Of a stretch of DNA of 64,000 nucleotides, positions 1-6,990 are shown piece after piece. How positions within the stretch are numbered: the stretch's first letter is position 1; the number at the start of each line of letters is the position of its first letter. Below the pieces are notes generated by a model. That model saw only the letters and a list, made by a program, of their open reading frames with translations, ran no database searches and was not told the DNA's origin. The position numbers and the translations under genes were made by a program. The DNA comes from an uncultured Lachnospiraceae bacterium (GTDB lineage Bacteria; Bacillota; Clostridia; Lachnospirales; Lachnospiraceae), in assembly GCA_944381485.1 (NCBI GenBank), contig CALWLI010000010.1:62001-126000 (forward strand). Direction: 5' to 3'.

Positions 1-79
1 GGGTATTATCTGAGCAGCCTGCCAAAAGTGATGTAGAGACAGCCAAAGCTGTCAAAAATAAGATATATCTTTTTTTCAT
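1..79 (-). CDS. Amino-acid ABC transporter substrate-binding lipoprotein, N-terminus only (runs off the window)
   Basis: Only the first 26 codons are visible, reading leftward off the window edge. They form a lipoprotein signal peptide: a short basic start (MKKR), a hydrophobic core and the lipobox LLAGC at residues 18-22, so the mature protein would be anchored by a lipidated Cys. A strong ribosome binding site (AAAGGAGA) lies just upstream of the ATG. The gene follows the permease on the same strand by about 55 bases, which fits the solute-binding subunit of that importer. The ligand cannot be judged from the visible part. Confidence 0.7.
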   Translation of the reverse strand, partial: MKKRYILFLTALAVSTSLLAGCSDNT

Positions 80-133
80 GTATAGAAGTCTCCTTTTATG
101 TAAGCGTAAATATTTCCCGTCTTGCATCCGGAT

Positions 134-799
134 TTAAATCATTTTTTCTCCAAGCCGCTTCTCTCCCAAGCTCTGTACTTCGGTAAGGACTGTGCAGAAC
201 ATAAGATAAATAAAACCCACCTCTATATACAGAATGAGAGGTTCATAGGTCCTTGCCACTATGCGCTGAGCAGCCATAAACATCTCCGTCACTGTTATAT
301 TGGCGGCCAGGGATGTATCCTTAACCATTGCTATAAGTGAGTTTGCGAGGGTGGGAAAGGCTGTCCTTAAAGCCTGAGGAAATATTACTTTTCTTACGGT
401 CTGCATCCTGTTCATGCCCAGACATAAGCCTGCCTCCATCTGTCCCTTAGGTACCGACTCCAGGGCTGCCCTTATTGTCTCGGCACAGTAGGCTCCCTCA
501 TTAACGGAAAAAACCAGAACGGCGGCAGGAAAAGGATCTATAAGCAATCCCACCTTGGGGAGTCCGTAAAATACTATAAACAGCTGCACCAAAAGTGGCG
601 TTCCTCTTATTATCCATATATAAAGCCTCGCTGCCTGCTTAAATATTTTTATATCAAAAAACTGTACAAGCGCCATAGAACAGGCAATAATAAGGGCCAG
701 GGCAAAAGACAGCACTGTAAGTGGAACAGTCACTGTGATCCCCGGTATAAGTATCTTGAAAAACGAATCTGTCACAAGCTCAAACACACGATTCTCCAA
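134..799 (-). CDS. Polar amino-acid ABC transporter permease (HisM/GlnP type)
   Basis: Membrane subunit of an amino-acid importer of the His/Glu/Gln/Arg/cystine class. The 221-residue length is normal for the family. Hydrophobic segments lie near residues 18-48, 60-80 and 90-105 and again in the last 40 residues. The motif RGTPLLVQL (65-73) is typical of polar amino-acid permeases. The ATPase-coupling EAA loop is visible around residues 118-142 (MEAGLCLGMNR). The start is a TTG with GGAG about 10 bases upstream; a GTG four codons later is too close to that site. It lies 23 bases behind the hydrolase gene and just ahead of the lipoprotein gene, so the three are probably one transcript. The ATPase must lie outside the window. 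The specific amino acid is unknown. Confidence 0.88.
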   Translation of the reverse strand: MENRVFELVTDSFFKILIPGITVTVPLTVLSFALALIIACSMALVQFFDIKIFKQAARLYIWIIRGTPLLVQLFIVFYGLPKVGLLIDPFPAAVLVFSVNEGAYCAETIRAALESVPKGQMEAGLCLGMNRMQTVRKVIFPQALRTAFPTLANSLIAMVKDTSLAANITVTEMFMAAQRIVARTYEPLILYIEVGFIYLMFCTVLTEVQSLGEKRLGEKMI

Positions 800-822
800 A
801 CCGGAAATTCTCCAATCTTTGT

Positions 823-1812
823 TTATCTGAAGGCGTCTTTAAAGAACAGCTCCATCCTGTCAAAGGGGATTATATCCTTCCTATCATAAAGATCAGTGTG
901 TACAGCCCCCGGGATTATCATCAGTTCCTTGTTGTCCGAGTAGGGATTATCTCTTACCATATCAGCATAAGCATCCCTGCTGAAATAACAGGAGTGGGCT
1001 TTCTCCCCATGAATTATGAGGACAGCGCTCCTTATTTCGTTTATGTACTTTAATATAGGTTGATTCATGAAGGACATACAGCCCGTAATGTTCCATCCCC
1101 CGTTTGAATTGAGAGATCTCTCGTGATAGCCTCTCTCAGTCTTATAATAATCATAGTAGTCCTTGACAAAGAGGGGAGCGTCCTCAGGAAGAGGATCTGC
1201 AACACCTCCTCCAAGGGCATAGCTTCCATTCTTATAGTCAGTTATCCTCTGAGAGTTCAAAGCTTGCTTCTTCTTGTATCTTTCGTCAGCACTGTTTTCC
1301 AGGTCAAAGTATCCGTTTGCGTTTACCCTTGCCATATCATACATGGTGGAAGCAATTGTGGCTTTTATCCTTGTGTCCAAAGCCGCCACGTTTAAAGCCA
1401 TGCCGCCCCAGCCGCAGATACCTATTATGCCTATCTTTTCGGGATCCGCCTTATCTGTCACAGACAGGAAATCTACAGCTGCCTGAAAATCCTCGGTGTT
1501 TATATCCGGGGAAGCCACATAGCGGGGTTCTCCTCCGCTTTCTCCTGTAAAAGAGGGATCAAATGCTATTGTCAGAAATCCTCTCTCTGCCATTTCCTGA
1601 GCATAAAGGCCTGCCGCCTGTTCCTTTACCGCTCCGAAGGGACCGCACACTGCTATTGCGGGAAGCCTGCCCTCCGCATCCTTAGGCTCATACATGTCAG
1701 CCGCCAGGCTTATGCCGTATCTGTTATGAAAAGTTACCTTTTTATGATTTACATTTTTACTCTTCGGAAAAGTCTTATCCCAGGTTTCTGTGAGTCTTAG
1801 TTTTTCGTTCAT
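823..1812 (-). CDS. Alpha/beta hydrolase, dienelactone-hydrolase-like
   Basis: Cytoplasmic hydrolase with an alpha/beta fold. The nucleophile elbow is GICGWGG near residues 131-137, so the nucleophile appears to be a cysteine (Cys133) as in dienelactone hydrolases rather than the usual serine. A candidate catalytic His lies near the C-terminus in GAVHTDLYD. No signal peptide is seen. The length of 329 residues exceeds the classic DLH enzymes and fits larger YcjY-like hydrolases. It is divergent from a LysR regulator gene across about 164 bases, and LysR proteins often control their divergent neighbour. It also leads the amino-acid permease gene by 23 bases. The substrate is unknown. Confidence 0.8.
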   Translation of the reverse strand: MNEKLRLTETWDKTFPKSKNVNHKKVTFHNRYGISLAADMYEPKDAEGRLPAIAVCGPFGAVKEQAAGLYAQEMAERGFLTIAFDPSFTGESGGEPRYVASPDINTEDFQAAVDFLSVTDKADPEKIGIIGICGWGGMALNVAALDTRIKATIASTMYDMARVNANGYFDLENSADERYKKKQALNSQRITDYKNGSYALGGGVADPLPEDAPLFVKDYYDYYKTERGYHERSLNSNGGWNITGCMSFMNQPILKYINEIRSAVLIIHGEKAHSCYFSRDAYADMVRDNPYSDNKELMIIPGAVHTDLYDRKDIIPFDRMELFFKDAFR

Positions 1813-1976
1813 TTACTTATCCTCCGTATATAGTAATCTTATCAATCATATCTATTGTGCAGATGCGTAATAAAAATAGCAAATACTTTGTTTCTATCTT
1901 ATGATATGCTTTACAGTAATATCTCTTTCATATAATATTAAAGCTGATCCGCCGAAAATGACAAGGAGGTAAACTT

Positions 1977-2873
1977 ATGGAGCTAAGAGTCCTCAAATAT
2001 TTTCTCGCTGTGGCAAGAGAGGGAAATATAACCGCAGCGTCAAACTCCCTGCACCTTTCCCAACCCACCCTATCCCGTCAGATAAAAGAGCTGGAGGAAG
2101 AGTTGGGGCAAAAGCTATTGATAAGGAAAAGCCACAGAGTGGAGCTTACTCCCGAAGGCAGGCTTCTAAGAAGAAGGGCTGAAGAGATAGTATCCTTGAC
2201 AGACAAGACGAAAGCTGAATTTCGCTCCATGTATTACACCATAAGCGGTGATATCTACATCGGTGGTGGAGAAACAAGAGCTGTAAAGCCGGTCGCAGTC
2301 TTATTAAATGAGCTAAGATCAGAATTTCCGGGACTTCATTATCACATCTACAGCGGAAACGCAGAGGATGTAACCGAAAGGCTTGACAAAGGACTCCTTG
2401 ATTTCGGAATACTCATTCAACCTGCCGACATTACAAAATATGATTATATGAGCCTTCCCGAAAAGGATGTATGGGGAGTTCTCATGAGAAAAGACAGTCC
2501 CCTGTCAAAAAAAGAATATGTGGAAAAATCCGATCTTCTCGGTCTTCCCCTCATATGCTCAAGACAGGCTATCATGCCCCACCGTACAGGAAATGAGTTT
2601 TCCGACTGGTTCGCCGAGGATTTTAAAAGCCTTGACATAGTCTCCACTTTTAATCTTGTTTACAATGCCTCCATAATGGTTGAGGCCGGTGTAGGCTATG
2701 CACTTACTATAGATAATATAGCCGACACAGGCCCTGACAGTCCTCTCTGCTTCAGGCCTCTTATGCCAAGGCTTGAGTCAGGTCTTGATATTGTATGGAA
2801 AAAGCATCAGGTCTTCTCTCCGGGAGCAAAATTGTTTCTACAGAGACTGAAGGAGAGGTTTGAGTTCCCTTAA
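1977..2873 (+). CDS. LysR-family transcriptional regulator
   Basis: DNA-binding regulator of 298 residues with an N-terminal winged helix-turn-helix (residues about 1-60, LHLSQPTLSRQIKELEEELG) and a C-terminal periplasmic-binding-like effector domain (about 90-290). The ATG follows AAGGAGG at good spacing. It is transcribed away from the alpha/beta hydrolase gene, whose operon is its most likely target. It is clearly a paralogue of the minus-strand LysR protein at 4525-5409: both begin with ME[LI]RVLKYFL and share the HTH region and phrases in the effector domain such as DFGILIQP versus DIGLLMEP. The effector is unknown. Confidence 0.93.
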   Translation: MELRVLKYFLAVAREGNITAASNSLHLSQPTLSRQIKELEEELGQKLLIRKSHRVELTPEGRLLRRRAEEIVSLTDKTKAEFRSMYYTISGDIYIGGGETRAVKPVAVLLNELRSEFPGLHYHIYSGNAEDVTERLDKGLLDFGILIQPADITKYDYMSLPEKDVWGVLMRKDSPLSKKEYVEKSDLLGLPLICSRQAIMPHRTGNEFSDWFAEDFKSLDIVSTFNLVYNASIMVEAGVGYALTIDNIADTGPDSPLCFRPLMPRLESGLDIVWKKHQVFSPGAKLFLQRLKERFEFP

Positions 2874-2928
2874 TAATTGTGTTTTCGCTTTTACCCGGAC
2901 AAAATTGTATTTAATCTTTATATCATTA

Positions 2929-3363
2929 TCATACTAATTTCTTGTAATCTTCATCTTCAACAGGCTCAAGCCACTCGTTCTCGGTTTTCTCACCCGGCAC
3001 CTCGACTGCTATGTGGGAAAACCACGAGTCTGCCTTTGCGCCGTGCCAGTGCTTCACGTTTGCAGGGATCTCAATAACTGTGCCTTCTTTCAAGCTTATG
3101 GCAGATTTTCCCTCTTCCTGATACCAGCCCTCTCCTGCTGTACAGATAAGTATCTGGCCGCCACCCTGCTTTGCGTGATGTATATGCCAATTGTTTCTGC
3201 AGCCCGGCTCAAAGGTCACGTTCGATAGGTGCATATCCGTCTTTATACCTGTAAGAGGTTTGAGATAAGAGTTTCCTGTAAAAAAGCGGGCGTATGCACT
3301 GTTGGGCTCACCCTTTCCGAATATATTTATCTTGTCAAATTCTTTCTCATCTGTATTTTTCAT
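2929..3363 (-). CDS. Cupin-domain protein
   Basis: A 144-residue single-domain cupin. Motif 1 contains the metal ligands as NWHIHHAKQGGGQ near residues 57-69, and motif 2 contains PANVKHWHG near residues 100-108. These His residues probably bind a divalent metal. A good site (GGAGGAAAG) precedes the ATG. It is the last gene after the carboxymuconolactone-decarboxylase-like gene on the same strand, with 73 bases between. Cupin and CMD genes often sit together and are also found fused in other bacteria, so the two may act on the same substrate. The reaction is not predictable. It converges with the LysR gene at 1977-2873 with no obvious hairpin between. Confidence 0.85.
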   Translation of the reverse strand: MKNTDEKEFDKINIFGKGEPNSAYARFFTGNSYLKPLTGIKTDMHLSNVTFEPGCRNNWHIHHAKQGGGQILICTAGEGWYQEEGKSAISLKEGTVIEIPANVKHWHGAKADSWFSHIAVEVPGEKTENEWLEPVEDEDYKKLV

Positions 3364-3436
3364 TTTCTTTCCTCCTATTCCTGTTCGGATTTACCGTTTA
3401 AACCATATTAAAAATGTATCCAAATGTTCCAAATAT

Positions 3437-4132
3437 TTACTCTGCCGCCTTATCTATGCAGCTTATGGCATTTAAGCTACCGGGATATCCTATATACGGC
3501 AGGCACTGATATACCACTCTCATCAGAAAGGCCCTGTCATTTCCCATATTCATATTACCCTTTGCATGGGCTGTAAGCTGGGGCTCACAGCCTCCATGAG
3601 CCATGAGGAAGCAGAAGGTTATAAGCTCCCTCTCCTTAAGAGAAAGGCCTGTTCGGGTATAAAAATCTCCGAAGCAGTTTTCGCCGAGCAGGCGATTGAT
3701 TTTTCCCGCCTTCCATGCCTCTCTCATGTGCTCTCCGAATATCTGCGCCTGAGCTTCAACCCCTTTTTCAAGGCGACTGTCTGAGTTTACCGTTGAGCTG
3801 TCAGGAAGAGGAAGCTTAACTCCGGCTTTAAGAAAAACTTCATTCTCGGCATATAAGAAAGGCAATACCCGACCCATCCCCAGGTAATCCACAGCCTGGT
3901 ACACTATCTCTCTTACCTCCGGTGCGCCAAGTAAGGAGCCCTCAAGAGCCTCCGACAATACTTCTTTAAACATTTCCGTTCCTCCGCAGCCAATAAGCGC
4001 GGCCAATACAGCTTCGTATCTTGTCTTTTCAGGCAAACTGCATTCGGAATCATTTTTCACATCATTTAAAGCAAAATTATCAAATATGTCCATAAATTCC
4101 CTGTCTGTCTCATACAGCTTTGCGTATTCCAT
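3437..4132 (-). CDS. Carboxymuconolactone decarboxylase (CMD) family protein
   Basis: A 231-residue alpha-helical protein with two CMD-like halves (about residues 20-100 and 120-225). The C-terminal half shows ELITFCFLMAHGGCEPQL followed by HAKGNMNMGND, the usual CMD helix pair. The canonical CxxC redox pair of AhpD is not present, so a decarboxylase-like or binding role is more likely than peroxidase reductase. The ATG overlaps the stop codon of the preceding small gene by one base (TAATG), which implies translational coupling. A cupin gene follows. The substrate is unknown. Confidence 0.82.
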   Translation of the reverse strand: MEYAKLYETDREFMDIFDNFALNDVKNDSECSLPEKTRYEAVLAALIGCGGTEMFKEVLSEALEGSLLGAPEVREIVYQAVDYLGMGRVLPFLYAENEVFLKAGVKLPLPDSSTVNSDSRLEKGVEAQAQIFGEHMREAWKAGKINRLLGENCFGDFYTRTGLSLKERELITFCFLMAHGGCEPQLTAHAKGNMNMGNDRAFLMRVVYQCLPYIGYPGSLNAISCIDKAAE

Positions 4133-4422
4133 TATCCCTCTCTCCTTTCTCTTTCCCCGCGTATTTTAAACAGAAGAAAGTCTGCCTGATCAAGTCTGTT
4201 TTCCATGCAATGTATCTCCCTCAAAAGCGCTTTCCTCCTTTTTACAAGCATCGACTCTCTTTTCTCCGCCTCTCCATCAGCTGTGTCTTCTCCGCAATTC
4301 AAGTATTGCAGAGCCTCCTCTACATCAAAACCGATGTCACATAGTGTCGTCAAAAGCTGAAGTATATCTATGTCTGTGTCATAAGGCAGCGAGAACAGAT
4401 CACAGGCTTCCTTTTCAGTCAT
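4132..4422 (-). CDS. Small coupled protein resembling the C-terminal part of a MerR-type regulator
   Basis: A 96-residue soluble protein. The segment LLTTLCDIGFDVEEALQYL near residues 23-41 and the following long, charged, probably coiled-coil helix (about 55-90) resemble the linker and dimerisation helix of MerR-family proteins. There is no winged-helix DNA-binding domain in front. The start is supported by AGGAAAGG about nine bases upstream, so this looks like a real short gene rather than a cut-off one. Its stop overlaps the CMD start by one base, suggesting a functional partnership. It begins about 25 bases after the hairpin at 4447-4479. The MerR likeness is by eye only. Confidence 0.55.
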   Translation of the reverse strand: MTEKEACDLFSLPYDTDIDILQLLTTLCDIGFDVEEALQYLNCGEDTADGEAEKRESMLVKRRKALLREIHCMENRLDQADFLLFKIRGERERREG

Positions 4423-4446
4423 AGGTCTAAACCTTTCCTCAAAAAT

Positions 4447-4479
4447 AAAATGCAGATGTCTTAACTACATCTGCATTTT
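4447..4479 (-). terminator. Hairpin terminator or attenuator between LysR and the CMD operon
   Basis: A perfect 13-bp stem (arm AAAATGCAGATGT) with a 7-base loop, followed on the minus strand by TTTTATTTTT. It lies about 45 bases after the stop of the LysR gene at 4525 and only 25 bases before the small gene at 4132-4422. The downstream genes therefore depend on read-through or on a promoter inside the hairpin region. Confidence 0.75.
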
Positions 4480-4524
4480 ACTTGCGCTTTCTTATTATGT
4501 CTAATACTTGTTTTTAATCGTTAA

Positions 4525-5409
4525 CTATGCTTTATAGGCATTATTCAAAAAATCTCTCATGCTCTCTGTGAAAGCCTTTACGGCAGGAGAAAGCATCTGA
4601 TTTTTCTTCCACACAAGCATCGCTCGCGTAGACAGCTCAGGCTTTAAAGGGACAAACTTGAGCCCCGAGTATCCGCTTTCTATATTGAATCCGAGAAGCA
4701 CGCCCACCCCGTTTTTCACCATATTCACTCCGTTTAAAGTAAGATTATATATAGCCGCGATATCAAGCTCCTCATAACGGCCGCCGAACCAGCCGGCAAG
4801 CTCATTCCTGACATCCTCCCTCCTGGGCATTATAAGGGGCGTTCTCAAAAGGTCTTCAGGAACGGCAAAATCCTTTTTTGCAAGTGAGGAATCCTCCCTG
4901 ACTGTCACTCCCCACATCTCCTTTTCCGGCATCCTCAAAAACTCGTATCTGTTTATATCCACAGGCTCCATCAGAAGTCCGATATCAGTAAGTCCTCTCT
5001 CCATTCTCTCCTTTATCTCATCGGCGGTGGCGCTGTATATATTGAATCTGACCAGTGGATTTTTCCTTCGGAATTCAACTATCTGCCGAGATATGAAGCT
5101 CATATTTTCTGTCTCTCCGCAGCCCATACTTATCTCGCCGGAAAGCTCTTCCCTGTTACCCGCAAATTCTTGAACCGTAAGCTCTGAAAGTCCTACTATC
5201 TCCATAGCCCTGCGCTTTAAAAGCATTCCGTCTGCAGTGAGCCTTATATGGGTCTTTCCACGCTCAAATAGCTTCACTCCCAGCTCTTCCTCCAGCTGCA
5301 TAAGCTGCCTTGAGAGAGTGGGCTGAGTTATATGCAAAAGCCTTGCCGCCTTTGTTATGTTTTCTTCCCTTGCTGTCATCAAAAAATATTTGAGAACCCT
5401 GATCTCCAC
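4525..5409 (-). CDS. LysR-family transcriptional regulator
   Basis: A 294-residue LysR protein with the N-terminal HTH (LHITQPTLSRQLMQLEEELG, about residues 25-44) and an effector-binding domain behind it. It is paralogous to the regulator at 1977-2873. It follows the EamA transporter gene by about 50 bases on the same strand and precedes the CMD and cupin genes, from which it is separated by a hairpin. It probably regulates one of these neighbours, but no operator could be assigned. Confidence 0.92.
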   Translation of the reverse strand: MEIRVLKYFLMTAREENITKAARLLHITQPTLSRQLMQLEEELGVKLFERGKTHIRLTADGMLLKRRAMEIVGLSELTVQEFAGNREELSGEISMGCGETENMSFISRQIVEFRRKNPLVRFNIYSATADEIKERMERGLTDIGLLMEPVDINRYEFLRMPEKEMWGVTVREDSSLAKKDFAVPEDLLRTPLIMPRREDVRNELAGWFGGRYEELDIAAIYNLTLNGVNMVKNGVGVLLGFNIESGYSGLKFVPLKPELSTRAMLVWKKNQMLSPAVKAFTESMRDFLNNAYKA

Positions 5410-5459
5410 TGTCTCAGTCCTCCTATAAACGAAAGCGTAAATTTGTCCCTGTCCTTTTT

Positions 5460-6341
5460 TTATGAATCATTTAAAAGTTCATTTAACAGAGTAAAGCCAA
5501 GTATCATTGCCCCTCCCACTGCCTGCATAAGACTCATGCTCTCACCCAATATGAAGACAGAGACAAGCATAGCCACCAGGGGATCTATGTAACTTAAAAT
5601 AGCCGCTTCCTGTCCCTTAAGCTCCTTCAGTGCCGAAAAGTAGAGGCAGTAAGTAAAGCCTGTGTGTACAAGTCCCACCGTGAGAAGGCAGCCAATGCCG
5701 ACAGCCCCAAGTCCCATAATATTTATTCCCGAGCTTAATGCAACATAAGGACATAGTATGATTATAGCCGCAATAAACTGCAAAAGTGTTCGTCTTATAC
5801 CCTCGGTATTTTTTATAAGCTTATTTAATATCATGACCGCCGCATAGAAAAAGGCGGCTCCAAGCCCGAAAAATATACCCTTTAAGTCTGATCCTCCCGC
5901 TCCCTCACCTGTTCCTATTATCATCACAAGCCCTATGGAGGACATTACAAAGCATAAAAGCTTCTTTGCCGTCATCCTCTCTCTGAAAAGAAAAGGGGAC
6001 ACTGCCGTCACAATTACAGGGGCAAAATAGTAGCTCAATGTGGCCTTAGACACAGTAGTGTACTTGTAGGCCTCAAAGAGAAGTATCCAGTTTATGCCCA
6101 TGGCAAAGCCTGAAAGAATGAGAAGCGGTATCTCCCGCTTCGTATCCCTTAGTCCCGGTCTCTGACCGGTGGCAGCGAAATATATGATTATCAAAAGTGC
6201 AGCAAGCACAGCCCTGTAGAGAGCCAGCTCTCCGGAGCTCACATTTATATTTCTTGTAAAAATTCCCAGAGTACCGAAAACCGCCATTGAAAAAACCAAC
6301 ATCAGTCTCGGACTTATCTTAAGTTTCACATTATTTTTCAT
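5460..6341 (-). CDS. EamA/DMT-family transporter
   Basis: A 293-residue integral membrane protein with about ten hydrophobic segments arranged as two EamA repeats (roughly residues 10-140 and 150-288), the normal size for drug/metabolite-superfamily exporters. The first repeat begins LMLVFSMAVFGTLGIFTRN. The substrate cannot be predicted. The ATG has no Shine-Dalgarno sequence: the 45 bases upstream are almost purely pyrimidine-rich on the coding strand. This is unusual for the window and leaves the exact start open. It is followed 50 bases later by a LysR gene. Confidence 0.88.
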   Translation of the reverse strand: MKNNVKLKISPRLMLVFSMAVFGTLGIFTRNINVSSGELALYRAVLAALLIIIYFAATGQRPGLRDTKREIPLLILSGFAMGINWILLFEAYKYTTVSKATLSYYFAPVIVTAVSPFLFRERMTAKKLLCFVMSSIGLVMIIGTGEGAGGSDLKGIFFGLGAAFFYAAVMILNKLIKNTEGIRRTLLQFIAAIIILCPYVALSSGINIMGLGAVGIGCLLTVGLVHTGFTYCLYFSALKELKGQEAAILSYIDPLVAMLVSVFILGESMSLMQAVGGAMILGFTLLNELLNDS

Positions 6342-6406
6342 ATAAAAAGAATAAACTTAAAGAAGAAAAAATTCAAGAAAAAGGGGGAGACAAATTTCTA
6401 AGAAAA

Positions 6407-6461
6407 ACACTCCCTTTGGGGAACTGTAGGGCTAAGGCCCGACAGTCTACAAAGAGAGTGT
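6407..6461 (-). terminator. Extended hairpin terminator after mscL
   Basis: On the minus strand the outer arms ACACTCTCTTTG and CAAAGGGAGTGT pair and are followed by TTTTTCTT. An inner stem (ACTGT with ACAGT, then GGGC with GCCC) makes this a stacked hairpin of about 55 bases. It lies 26 bases beyond the mscL stop and about 65 bases ahead of the EamA start, so it separates the two genes. Confidence 0.8.
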
Positions 6462-6487
6462 CATAACTTTAAATGATCTTTTATATA

Positions 6488-6892
6488 TTACTTGTCAAGC
6501 TCGCTAGTGCAGTGAGGACATCTTGTTGCCTCTATAGGTATCTCGGACTTGCAGTAAGGGCAGACCTTTGTAGTAGGAGCTGCAGGCTCCTCTTCCTTCT
6601 TGATGCCGATGGTGAGAAGCTTGTTTACAAACTTCAAAAGCATGAAAAGGATGAAAGCCATTATCACAAAGTTGACAACTGATGAGATAAAGCTTGCTCC
6701 GAAGTTCTTTATGTCGTCCAATGAGTAAAGCTGTGATCCCATACACAAATTGATAATGGGCTTAAGGATGTTTTCAGTCAGAGATGTAACTATATCAGAG
6801 AAAGCACCTCCGACGATAACACCGACTGCCATGTCCATCACGTTTCCGCGAAGGGCGAATGCCTTAAATTCTTCCATAAGCTTTTTGATCAT
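6488..6892 (-). CDS. mscL: Large-conductance mechanosensitive channel with C-terminal zinc ribbon
   Basis: Membrane tension valve that releases solutes under hypo-osmotic shock; it acts as a homopentamer. The N-terminal part (MEEFKAFALRGNVMDMAVGV) and pore helix (VGVIVGGAFSDIVTSL) are characteristic. A second membrane helix spans about residues 68-92. Length is 134 residues. The C-terminus carries CPYC...CPHC (about residues 111-129), a zinc-ribbon hook in place of the usual amphipathic helix bundle. The gene is monocistronic, with a strong terminator behind it. Confidence 0.95.
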   Translation of the reverse strand: MIKKLMEEFKAFALRGNVMDMAVGVIVGGAFSDIVTSLTENILKPIINLCMGSQLYSLDDIKNFGASFISSVVNFVIMAFILFMLLKFVNKLLTIGIKKEEEPAAPTTKVCPYCKSEIPIEATRCPHCTSELDK

Positions 6893-6990
6893 AATATTTC
6901 TCTCTTTCTTTTCAAAAAATAATGCACCCTGTCATTTGATTGATTCGCAAACGAAAATACACTATCACATCATAATTTAACTGTCAAGCT

